Source of the DNA: Gemmatimonadales bacterium UBA2960 | GTDB taxonomy: Bacteria; Gemmatimonadota; Gemmatimonadetes; Longimicrobiales; Gaopeijiaceae | Direction: 5' to 3' | Assembly (NCBI GenBank): GCA_002348465.1 | Contig: DEBI01000096.1 | Span: 1 to 16,983 of the forward strand | Length of the DNA: 16,983 nucleotides | The notes under the pieces: model-generated | The model's database searches: none | Told to the model about the DNA's origin: nothing | What the model saw: the letters and a program-made list of their open reading frames with translations, nothing else | Part shown: positions 6,645-14,022 of the stretch, piece after piece | Position numbering within the stretch: the stretch's first letter is position 1 | Layout: the number at the start of each line of letters is the position of its first letter | Translations under genes and position numbers: made by a program

Positions 6645-8306
6645 ATGCTTAGACCCATTTTTGCAAACATTGGCGGGGCCGCCTTCAGGCATCGTCATCA
6701 TTCGTTTGTCTCGATCGGTTGCTCGGTTTTACTCACTCTTTTCCTATTGATTCCATCAGGCACACTGCAGTCACAAAGCATGCCACACTCGATTATTGAT
6801 CCGCTTCAGCCGTATGTAAGAGCGATGCAAGTGGCTGGAAAATCGTCATCGAAGGCATCTTTCCTATTGCTGCCGATACTCGCAGCTGAGGAATTGGGGG
6901 TGGGATCTTGGGCCTCTGCTTCTCCTTTTCTTAGGCCAAGCCGAGAAGATGACCCTTTCAAGGGTTGGTGGTCATTTAAGGGTCGTGTTGGCTACCGGAC
7001 AGGATATCCTTCCGACCGAAATGATGGCGCTCTCTGGCAGGGGAAAGGAGCCACCGCGGCTTTTCATCTCGGCTCGGGGATTTCATTGGGTCGTTTAAGT
7101 GTCGCACTGCACCCAATGATATTTTGGGCTGAGAATAGAGATTTTTCGCTATGGCCGGTTTTCTTTAATGGGCAGCCGGAGGAGGCATACCCTTTCCGAT
7201 GGATCGATTGGCCTCAGAGACTGGATAATGGCTCATTCTGGTCAATAGGCCCAGGTGAATCGGAACTGTCGGTGCGCTTAGGTGGCTGGATGGCAGGCCT
7301 GTCGTCACGCAATCGAAGTTGGGGTCCAGGTCTTGAGAACTCTATTGTGCTGGGGCGATCAGCGGGAGGATTCCCGCATGCTTTTTTCTCGACCGCAGGA
7401 CCGCTTAGCACCTCTCTAGGAGGTTTCGAGGCACAGTGGCTGTTCGGTCGGCTGTCACGTAGCCCTGTGTTCCTGCCAGGAGAGAAGGACCCTGGTCGCT
7501 ACACAACAGGTGTGACTGTCGTTTGGTCGCCGCCTAGCGGGCTGGAGGGTTTACACTTGGGGGCCGCGCTTATGAAGTATGGTCCCTGGTTGGAGAACGG
7601 CTGGGAGATGGTCTCTGATGTCTTTCGAACTGGGGCCGAAGACCAAAGCGACCAACTTGGATCAATTTTCTTTCGTTGGGTCCTGCCGCGGTCGGGCTTT
7701 GAGTTGTACGCAGAGTTAGCGCGCAATGATCGGTGGGCGGGGGTCTCCGACCTTCTTTTGGAGCCCGAGCATGGACAGGGATATACCCTTGGCCTCCAGA
7801 AGACGTTCGGCCCAGCGTCAGAGGGTGTGCTTGTCTTTTCGGCGGAGCTAACTCACCTGGAGGCTGAGGGCACGTCACGTATAAGGGACAACCCAACGTT
7901 TTACGCTCACAGTTATGTGCTGGAGGGGTACACTCACCGTGGTCAGTTGTTAGGTGCTCGTGCGGGCCCTGGGGGTATTCAGCAGCATGTTGGTATAACC
8001 AGTTATTCGCCCCAAGGCTTGTTTTCACTATGGCTCGAACGACGAGTGAAGGATAACGACGCCTTCTACTATTGGGCGGAGCAGGCTCCCGGGACTGTTT
8101 GCAAGTTCTGCAAGCACGACGTCTCGTTTGAAGTGGGTGCAGAGCTAATACGTTTTATCGGGGAGCGGGAGCTTTCGGTGTTCGCAGACTTAAGCCGGCA
8201 ACGCAATAGGTGGTTCGAAGGACCTGATGTTTGGAATCTGGGCGTTGGTTTTGGGGTTCGAGGGTTGGGCGGCTTCACATCTGATCGCAGCTCCGATGAG
8301 AGTTAG
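6645..8306 (+). CDS. Wzi-family capsule assembly outer-membrane protein, copy 2
   Basis: Predicted 553-residue outer-membrane barrel, a paralogue of the protein at 302-2023. The signal peptide has a basic/His n-region, a core SVLLTLFLLIPSG, and likely cleavage near TLQSQS. Conserved blocks shared with copy 1, in the same order, are W-x-GKG, AENRDF, PQR, WGPG (about residue 226), GG-x-PH-x-F, LEPE followed by GY, and YTHRGQLL (about 429). Identity looks moderate rather than recent-duplicate level. By family knowledge it should act at the outer membrane in surface attachment or organisation of polysaccharide. One oddity is C486-x2-C489-x-H491 near the C-terminus, unusual in an outer-membrane barrel and absent from copy 1. 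It is divergent from the GT4 gene at 6584, about 60 bases away, and upstream of the secA leader on the same strand. Confidence 0.82.
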   Translation: MLRPIFANIGGAAFRHRHHSFVSIGCSVLLTLFLLIPSGTLQSQSMPHSIIDPLQPYVRAMQVAGKSSSKASFLLLPILAAEELGVGSWASASPFLRPSREDDPFKGWWSFKGRVGYRTGYPSDRNDGALWQGKGATAAFHLGSGISLGRLSVALHPMIFWAENRDFSLWPVFFNGQPEEAYPFRWIDWPQRLDNGSFWSIGPGESELSVRLGGWMAGLSSRNRSWGPGLENSIVLGRSAGGFPHAFFSTAGPLSTSLGGFEAQWLFGRLSRSPVFLPGEKDPGRYTTGVTVVWSPPSGLEGLHLGAALMKYGPWLENGWEMVSDVFRTGAEDQSDQLGSIFFRWVLPRSGFELYAELARNDRWAGVSDLLLEPEHGQGYTLGLQKTFGPASEGVLVFSAELTHLEAEGTSRIRDNPTFYAHSYVLEGYTHRGQLLGARAGPGGIQQHVGITSYSPQGLFSLWLERRVKDNDAFYYWAEQAPGTVCKFCKHDVSFEVGAELIRFIGERELSVFADLSRQRNRWFEGPDVWNLGVGFGVRGLGGFTSDRSSDES

Positions 8307-8407
8307 TCAAGTGAGTCTAAGAAAGTCGTGTTAGGGCCGTGCCCGTAGCGTCCAAAGCACTTCTTCACGAATTTTGAGACTTCTGAGACCAGATATCAGG
8401 ACTAGCC

Positions 8408-8488
8408 ATGAAAGCTGAAAATTTAATTCTTGTACTACTGACAATGGTTTCAGGTTGCTTGGCCTATTTAGTAGAAAAACTTCTCTAG
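8408..8488 (+). CDS. Candidate 26-residue leader peptide with lipoprotein-signal features, upstream of secA
   Basis: An ATG at 8408 is preceded by AGGA (8398-8401) with a 6-base spacer, and the frame ends with TAG at 8486-8488. The peptide begins MKAEN, continues as a hydrophobic core (LILVLLTMVSG), then a Cys at position 17, and ends LAYLVEKLL. The residues before the Cys (V-S-G-C) match a lipobox, so it reads as a minimal lipoprotein signal sequence with a ten-residue tail, or as a single membrane helix. It lies 72 bases before the secA start codon on the same strand. I recognise no family. It could be a translated regulatory leader that senses secretion, a small membrane peptide, or a chance ORF in AT-richer DNA. 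The ribosome site and amphipathic layout favour translation; the function is inference. Confidence 0.4.
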   Translation: MKAENLILVLLTMVSGCLAYLVEKLL

Positions 8489-8531
8489 TTCACTCATACT
8501 CCGTTCACTTAAGTCTTCTGAGTTCCCTACG

Positions 8532-8560
8532 TTAGCGGAACGAGTCGAGACTCTCGCTAA
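8532..8560 (+). promoter_or_regulatory. Stem-loop abutting the secA start codon
   Basis: TTAGCG (8532-8537) pairs perfectly with CGCTAA (8555-8560), and inside it GAGT (8542-8545) pairs with ACTC (8550-8553) around a CGAG loop. The 3' arm ends on the base just before the ATG at 8561, so the structure covers the whole region where a Shine-Dalgarno should be. No strong Shine-Dalgarno is visible; only a GAGA (8547-8550) partly in the loop. It may limit secA translation until opened. No thermodynamic value was calculated. Confidence 0.5.
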
Positions 8561-11500
8561 ATGCTCAAAACTGCCCTAAAGACTTTCGTAGGCTCACGTC
8601 ATAAGCGTGAGGCGAAGAAGCTTCAGCCTCTGGTGAGCGAGATCAACTCGTTCTTTGAGGGATTGTCTTCGCTCTCAGACGAAGAACTCAAGTCGAAGAC
8701 TACTGAGTTCAGGGGTTATATAGCTGCACGCACAGCTCAGCTGAAAACTGAGATTTCAGAACGACGAGAGGAAAAGAGGCACTCGGAGGATCCATCTGAT
8801 CGAGAACGACTATCGCTCCAGATCAGTGAACTCGAAACAAACCTACATGAGGAACTCGAAGAATGCCTCGAGGACCTTCTCCCCGAGGCTTTTGCCGTAG
8901 TTAAAGACGCATGCCGTAGACTTGTAGGGACTGAGGTTAAAGTCACAGGTCAGATGCTTAAGTGGGACATGATTCCTTACGATGTCCAACTGATTGGTGC
9001 GATAACCCTGCATCGTGGCAAGGTTGCCGAGATGGCGACTGGGGAAGGGAAGACCCTAGTAGCGACGATGCCTCTATACCTGAATGCATTAGCTGGCCGA
9101 GGTTCTCACTTAGTGACCGTCAACTCATATCTTGCGCAGCGTGATGCCGAATGGATGGGGCATCTCTTCGGCTTTCTAGGTCTTACGGTAGATGTGATCG
9201 ACCGCCATGAGCCTGGCTCGCCTGAGCGACAGGCGGCATATGCAGCGGACATCACATACGGGACCAACAACGAGTTTGGCTTCGACTACCTGCGTGATAA
9301 TATGGTTCACCAGTTAGCACAAAAAGTGCAGCACGAGTATGCGTATGCGATTGTGGACGAAATTGACTCGATCCTGATTGACGAAGCGCGGACGCCCCTA
9401 ATCATATCGGGACCCGTAGGTAGGGATACATCAACGCCCTTTAAGCAGTTCAACCCTCTAGTCGCTTCGATCTATAAGAAGCAAAACAGGCTTACAACTC
9501 AGCTAGTCAGTGAGGCAGAAGCCCATCTAGAAGTTGGAGAAGAGTTCGAGGCTGGTGAGAAGTTGCTGGCCGTGAAGCGGGGGTCTCCGAGGCATCGGAA
9601 ACTCATGAAGCTGTTCGCTGATGATCCATCATTGCAGACGCTTGTGAACAAGGTCGAGGCCGACTACATGCGTGAGAAGCGCCTCTTCGAGGTCGATGAG
9701 ATGCTCTACTTCGCCATGGATGAGAAGGGGCACAACACTCATCTCTCGGATCGAGGACTTGATGAGCTGTCACCGAACGATCCCGAGGCGTTCACGATCC
9801 CGGATCTTTCAGCAGAGGTAGGCGAGATAGAGGAGTCTGAAACTCTATCTGTCGATGAGAAACGTGACCGGATTCAAGAACTAGAAGCCGAGTACGCGGC
9901 TAAGAGTCAAAAGATGCATGTGCTGCATCAGCTCTTGAAGGCCTACACGCTCTTCCACAAAGATGAGCGATACATAATCGGTGAGGATGGGCAGATAGTC
10001 ATCGTAGATGAGTTTACCGGTCGACAGATGGCAGGTCGACGCTGGAGCGATGGTCTTCATCAGGCCGTAGAGGCAAAGGAGGGAGTCGAGATTCGTGGAG
10101 AGACGCAGACGCTCGCCACGATCACGATTCAGAATTACTTCCGCATGTACGATAAGCTTGCCGGGATGACGGGTACGGCGGAGACAGAAGAAAGCGAGTT
10201 CCACCAGATCTATGGTCTCGACGTTTTGGTGATTCCGACGAATCGCCCGATTGCTCGGGATGATCGTGACGATCTGATTTTCCGCACAAAGCGGGAGAAA
10301 TACCAAGCGATCATGGATGAGATCGAACGGCTAAACCGGTTGGATCTTCCAGTACTCGTCGGAACGACAAACGTTGACGTGTCTGAAACTCTGTCACGGA
10401 TGCTCAAGCGACGTGGTATCGCGCATCAGGTTCTGAACGCTAAACATCACAAATCTGAATCAGAGATTGTCCGTGATGCGGGACAGGCCGGTGCGGTAAC
10501 TGTCGCGACCAATATGGCTGGCCGAGGCACCGACATTAAGCTTCATGATAGTGTAAAAGAGCCTCGAACGCTCTCGTGGGTCCAAGGGAAAGGAGTTGCT
10601 CTCGAAGACGTTATGCCCATTGATCCAGTTAGGGCAGAAAAGCTTAAGCTCGAGAAAGCGGACGACATCCTTGAAGAAGGTGGCCTGCAGATAATAGGGT
10701 CAGAGCGCCATGATTCTAGGCGGATAGATCGACAGCTAAGGGGTCGCTCTGGCCGCCAAGGAGACCCTGGTGCTTCGCAATTCTACCTCTCGCTCGAAGA
10801 TGACCTCATGAGACTCTTCGGGTCCGAGCGCATTGCAAATGTGATGGACAAGTGGGGTGCGGAAGAAGGAGAGGTGATCACCCACGGCCTTGTTACCAAG
10901 TCCATTGAGCGTGCTCAAAAACGAGTGGAGACCAACAACTTTGAGTCTCGTAAGAGGTTGCTCGACTACGATGACGTTATGAACCAGCAGCGCGAGGTCA
11001 TTTATGACCTCCGCTTGTTTGCTCTCGAGGGTGGTGAGGATCTTAAGGGTGAGGTCTGGGAGATGATCGAGCACGCGGCTCGAGACGCTATCGACGAGTA
11101 TGCGTCAGAAGAGGATAATCCCGAGCACTGGGATCTGGCGGGACTCCGACGCCGGCTGGTACTCGATTTCTTCCTGATGGTCCCAGAACTGCCCGAAGAA
11201 AACGATGCTGAGCACGAGATCGAATTGCATGAGGTAGAGGAGTGGGTCCTTAAAGGGCTCCGCAAATCCTTCCACAAAAAGATCGATACGCTTGGGGAGC
11301 ACGTTGAGCAGATTATGAGCTTCATAATGCTCTCGGTTATCGATGAAAAGTGGAAAGACCATCTCTACGATCTTGATCACCTTAAAGCTTCGATCGGGTT
11401 CCGCGGTTGGGGTCAGAAAGATCCACTAGTCGAGTACAAGAAAGAGGCCTACGAGATGTTCGTGGACCTGATGACGGATTTGCGACAAACCTTGTCGAAT

Positions 11501-11872
11501 TATTTTTTCCGAGCGCAATTCGGGCAGCCCCAACAGAGGCGGGCGCCGCAGCAGATGGTTTTCTCTGGACCACTAGGAGGTCCACACTCTAGTGTGGCCG
11601 ATGAAGCCGCGAGGGCTGCTGCCCGACGTGGGCCCGAGAGTCCTACAAGGAGACCTAAAGAGAATCCTTTGGGAATGTCGGTGAGGGCCGCGGCTGGTCA
11701 GTCTGGATCTCCGGTCTCTCTGGGGCCTGATCCCAAGCAGCTGTCCACGAACCGTGGTGAGGCACAGAGGAGGCGTGCGCCAGTATCTGTCGAAAAAGAG
11801 CCAGGGCGTAATGATCCGTGTCCGTGCGGGTCTGGAAAGAAGTACAAGAAGTGTTGTTACGGGCGTGGTTGA
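8561..11872 (+). CDS. secA: Preprotein translocase ATPase SecA
   Basis: The motor ATPase that drives unfolded preproteins through SecYEG. It is 1103 residues, about 200 longer than E. coli SecA. Visible landmarks: Walker A MATGEGKT (158-165), DEAD-type box DEID (266-269) followed by EARTPLIISGP, the conserved GRQMAGRRWSDGLHQAVEAKEG and NYFRMYDKLAGMTGTA stretches, PTNRPI, and the second helicase domain with NMAGRGTDIKL and RQLRGRSGRQGDPG. The C-terminal Zn-binding tail has C1087, C1089, C1098 and C1099 after a low-complexity linker; in known SecA this tail binds SecB and lipid. Two insertions explain most of the extra length: a charged, helix-prone segment of about 55 residues near 50-105, and a long segment after the DEAD box of the kind seen in Bacteroidota-type SecA. 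The ATG at 8561 has no strong ribosome site. The 3' end converges on uvrB with 33 bases between. Confidence 0.98.
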   Translation: MLKTALKTFVGSRHKREAKKLQPLVSEINSFFEGLSSLSDEELKSKTTEFRGYIAARTAQLKTEISERREEKRHSEDPSDRERLSLQISELETNLHEELEECLEDLLPEAFAVVKDACRRLVGTEVKVTGQMLKWDMIPYDVQLIGAITLHRGKVAEMATGEGKTLVATMPLYLNALAGRGSHLVTVNSYLAQRDAEWMGHLFGFLGLTVDVIDRHEPGSPERQAAYAADITYGTNNEFGFDYLRDNMVHQLAQKVQHEYAYAIVDEIDSILIDEARTPLIISGPVGRDTSTPFKQFNPLVASIYKKQNRLTTQLVSEAEAHLEVGEEFEAGEKLLAVKRGSPRHRKLMKLFADDPSLQTLVNKVEADYMREKRLFEVDEMLYFAMDEKGHNTHLSDRGLDELSPNDPEAFTIPDLSAEVGEIEESETLSVDEKRDRIQELEAEYAAKSQKMHVLHQLLKAYTLFHKDERYIIGEDGQIVIVDEFTGRQMAGRRWSDGLHQAVEAKEGVEIRGETQTLATITIQNYFRMYDKLAGMTGTAETEESEFHQIYGLDVLVIPTNRPIARDDRDDLIFRTKREKYQAIMDEIERLNRLDLPVLVGTTNVDVSETLSRMLKRRGIAHQVLNAKHHKSESEIVRDAGQAGAVTVATNMAGRGTDIKLHDSVKEPRTLSWVQGKGVALEDVMPIDPVRAEKLKLEKADDILEEGGLQIIGSERHDSRRIDRQLRGRSGRQGDPGASQFYLSLEDDLMRLFGSERIANVMDKWGAEEGEVITHGLVTKSIERAQKRVETNNFESRKRLLDYDDVMNQQREVIYDLRLFALEGGEDLKGEVWEMIEHAARDAIDEYASEEDNPEHWDLAGLRRRLVLDFFLMVPELPEENDAEHEIELHEVEEWVLKGLRKSFHKKIDTLGEHVEQIMSFIMLSVIDEKWKDHLYDLDHLKASIGFRGWGQKDPLVEYKKEAYEMFVDLMTDLRQTLSNYFFRAQFGQPQQRRAPQQMVFSGPLGGPHSSVADEAARAAARRGPESPTRRPKENPLGMSVRAAAGQSGSPVSLGPDPKQLSTNRGEAQRRRAPVSVEKEPGRNDPCPCGSGKKYKKCCYGRG

Positions 11873-11890
11873 TCGGGCTTAGCAGTTCAA

Positions 11891-13891
11891 GTCGGTTTGG
11901 TGCGCTTATTTTGCTGCTTTAGCTTCGAAAAACTGATCTCGGAGGAGAGCCGCACGCTCGAAGTCGAGAGCCTCGGCTGCCTCGGCCATTTCCTGCTCAA
12001 GGATCTTCAAGTACTCCTCGAGATTGACTTCGTCCTGATACGATTCGGATGAGTTCACAGCCGCGGCCGTCGGAGCTTGACGGGCGTCGGCCACTCGCGT
12101 AGCGAATTCGATTTCCTCCACGGACTTCTGAATCGTTTCCGGCGTTATCCCATGCTCTTCGTTGTGCACGATCTGGATCGCCCTTCTTCGGTTGGTTTCA
12201 TCTATGCATTCCTGCATTGAGGCGGTGATTTTGTCTGCATACAAAATTGCTTTTCCGCTTGCGTTCCTAGCAGCGCGGCCTACGGTTTGGATCAGCGACC
12301 TCGCATTACGAAGGAAACCTTCCTTGTCCGCGTCTAGGATGGCTACCAGTGACACTTCGGGAAGGTCGAGGCCTTCCCGAAGAAGATTGATTCCGACTAG
12401 GACGTCGATTTTTCCCAGTCGAAGGCTTCGAAGAATCGACATGCGTTCAATCGTGTCGACTTCGGAGTGCATATAGCGCACTCGAACTCCGACTGACTGG
12501 AGATACTCTGATAGGTCCTCCGCCATTTGTTTGGTAAGCGTGGTGACGAGTACTCGCTCGCCGAGTCGCTCCCGTTCACGGATCTCCGCGAGCAAATCAT
12601 CAACCTGACCTTTCACTGGCCGAACAGAGATTTCGGGATCGATCAGTCCGGTTGGGCGGATGATCTGCTCCACGATCACTCCCCCAACTCTCTCGATCTC
12701 CCAATCGCCTGGGGTTGCAGACACGAAAACTGCTCTTGGAACTACTTCCTGCCATTCATCGAATGTGAGTGGCCGATTGTCTAGCGCGGACGGCAGTCGA
12801 AAGCCGTGTTCTATCAGAGCTTCTTTACGCGACCGGTCTCCTTTATGCATGCCGTTGATCTGAGGGATCGACACGTGGGATTCATCTAACACCGTTAGGA
12901 AGTCCGGAGGAAAATAGTCGATCAGGCAGGCAGGCCGCTCACCGGTGCTGCGCCCACTGGTATAAAGAGAGTAGTTCTCAATTCCAGGACACGTCCCAAT
13001 CTCAAGCATCATCTCGATGTCAAACTTGGTTCGCTGCTCTAGACGTTGTGCTTCGAGTAGTTTATTCGTCGTGCGGAAAGATCTGAGTTGATGATCTAAC
13101 TCGATACGAATGGCTGGGACCATGCTCTCGATCGTCGTGCGACGTGTTACATAGTGGCTGGCGGGATAGATCGCCGTCCGGTCTAGGGTCGTAATGATTT
13201 CTCCGGTCAGTGGGTCGAAACGGCTGATTCGTTCGACCTCGTCCCCCCACAATTCGATCCGAACCGCTTGCTCTTCGTAGGCAGGGAAGACTTCAACTGT
13301 GTCTCCCCTAACTCGGAAAGTGCCGCGTTCGAATAGGTAGTCGTTCCTTCTGTATTGAATATCGACTAGACCTCTGAGTATGTCTTTTCGAGAGTGCTCC
13401 GCGTTCTTGGTAATGTGAAGCATCATGCTCCGGTAATCCTGCGGATTTCCTAGACCGAAAATGCAGGAGACTGACGCAACCACGATCACGTCTTCTCGTT
13501 CCATCAGTGAAGACGTGGTGCGTAGCCTGAGTCGCTCAATGTCTTCGTTGATTGAGGCATCTTTCTCAATAAATGTGTCCGTTGCTGCGACGTACGCTTC
13601 GGGTTGGTAATAGTCGTAGTAGGAGATGAAGTACTCGACCGCATTATGAGGGAAGAGAGCCTTGAGTTCACCGTAAAGCTGTGCCGCTAGAGTCTTGTTA
13701 TGTGACATGACTAGGGTGGGGCGTCCGTAGTTCGCGATCATATGTGCGATGGTGAAGGTCTTGCCCGTACCGGTCGCTCCGAGGAGAACTTGGTTGGTGT
13801 CACCTCGTTGGAGACCGGCGGTTAACTCGTTGATTGCTTCGGGCTGGTCTCCCGCTGGCTCATGTGAAGACACGATTTGGAATGCGCTCAT
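11891..13891 (-). other. Extent marker: uvrB reading frame from its preferred ATG, with 3' flank to 11891
   Basis: The gene itself is listed in the next entry. The segment 11873-11905 between the converging secA and uvrB stop codons contains no clear hairpin followed by a T-run, so no shared terminator is supported. Confidence 0.2.
11906..13891 (-). CDS. uvrB: Excinuclease ABC subunit B (UvrB)
   Basis: The damage-verification helicase of nucleotide excision repair. It is loaded by UvrA and recruits UvrC for the dual incision. It is 661 residues from the ATG at 13891 (E. coli UvrB is 673). Landmarks: Walker A GATGTGKT (38-45); the aromatic beta-hairpin YYDYYQPEAY (91-100), which inserts between the DNA strands; the DEAD-type box LDESH near 340; the helicase motifs GINLLREGLDLPEVSLVAILDADKEGF and QTVGRAARN; and a C-terminal UVR motif (ALDFERAALLRDQ), the contact for UvrC. 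All key motifs look intact. A GTG at 13900 would add three residues, but the ATG has a GAG in a better position. It lies 131 bases downstream of rel on the same strand and may be co-transcribed with it. Confidence 0.98.
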   Translation of the reverse strand: MSAFQIVSSHEPAGDQPEAINELTAGLQRGDTNQVLLGATGTGKTFTIAHMIANYGRPTLVMSHNKTLAAQLYGELKALFPHNAVEYFISYYDYYQPEAYVAATDTFIEKDASINEDIERLRLRTTSSLMEREDVIVVASVSCIFGLGNPQDYRSMMLHITKNAEHSRKDILRGLVDIQYRRNDYLFERGTFRVRGDTVEVFPAYEEQAVRIELWGDEVERISRFDPLTGEIITTLDRTAIYPASHYVTRRTTIESMVPAIRIELDHQLRSFRTTNKLLEAQRLEQRTKFDIEMMLEIGTCPGIENYSLYTSGRSTGERPACLIDYFPPDFLTVLDESHVSIPQINGMHKGDRSRKEALIEHGFRLPSALDNRPLTFDEWQEVVPRAVFVSATPGDWEIERVGGVIVEQIIRPTGLIDPEISVRPVKGQVDDLLAEIRERERLGERVLVTTLTKQMAEDLSEYLQSVGVRVRYMHSEVDTIERMSILRSLRLGKIDVLVGINLLREGLDLPEVSLVAILDADKEGFLRNARSLIQTVGRAARNASGKAILYADKITASMQECIDETNRRRAIQIVHNEEHGITPETIQKSVEEIEFATRVADARQAPTAAAVNSSESYQDEVNLEEYLKILEQEMAEAAEALDFERAALLRDQFFEAKAAK

Positions 13892-14022
13892 GCTACGCAC
13901 TCAACCATTTTGCAATGTGGTTTCACTGCCATGCCCCTGCAGCGCGCAAGAATTGTTCTTCTCAAGATTTGGTCGGCATTCGGCACTTTGATGCAGATCA
14001 ATATGAAATTAGGTCTCACAGG
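13892..14022 (-). other. Gap between rel and uvrB
   Basis: These 131 bases separate two minus-strand genes. A small inverted repeat, AAGAA-TTG-TTCTT (13948-13960), is present, but there is no clear terminator or promoter. I found no supported small gene here. Confidence 0.3.

Larger units (their letters stand above)
8307..8560 (+). promoter_or_regulatory. Leader region of secA
   Basis: This 254-base stretch separates the second Wzi-like gene from secA on the same strand. It holds a small ORF (8408-8488) and a stem-loop (8532-8560), listed separately. A minor hairpin GGGC-CGT-GCCC (8334-8344) has no T-run, so no terminator for the upstream gene is evident. The octamer CTTCTGAG occurs twice (8380-8387 and 8515-8522). 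I found no promoter with acceptable -35/-10 spacing. Confidence 0.4.

Noticed and set aside
7570..8028. 152-codon minus-strand ORF opposite the second Wzi-like gene
   Set aside because: Pro/Thr/Arg-rich translation without hydrophobic core or domain; the plus strand carries the conserved Wzi motifs.
8334..8344. GGGC-CGT-GCCC hairpin after the second Wzi-like gene as a terminator
   Set aside because: Only four base pairs with a 3-base loop, and no T-run follows.
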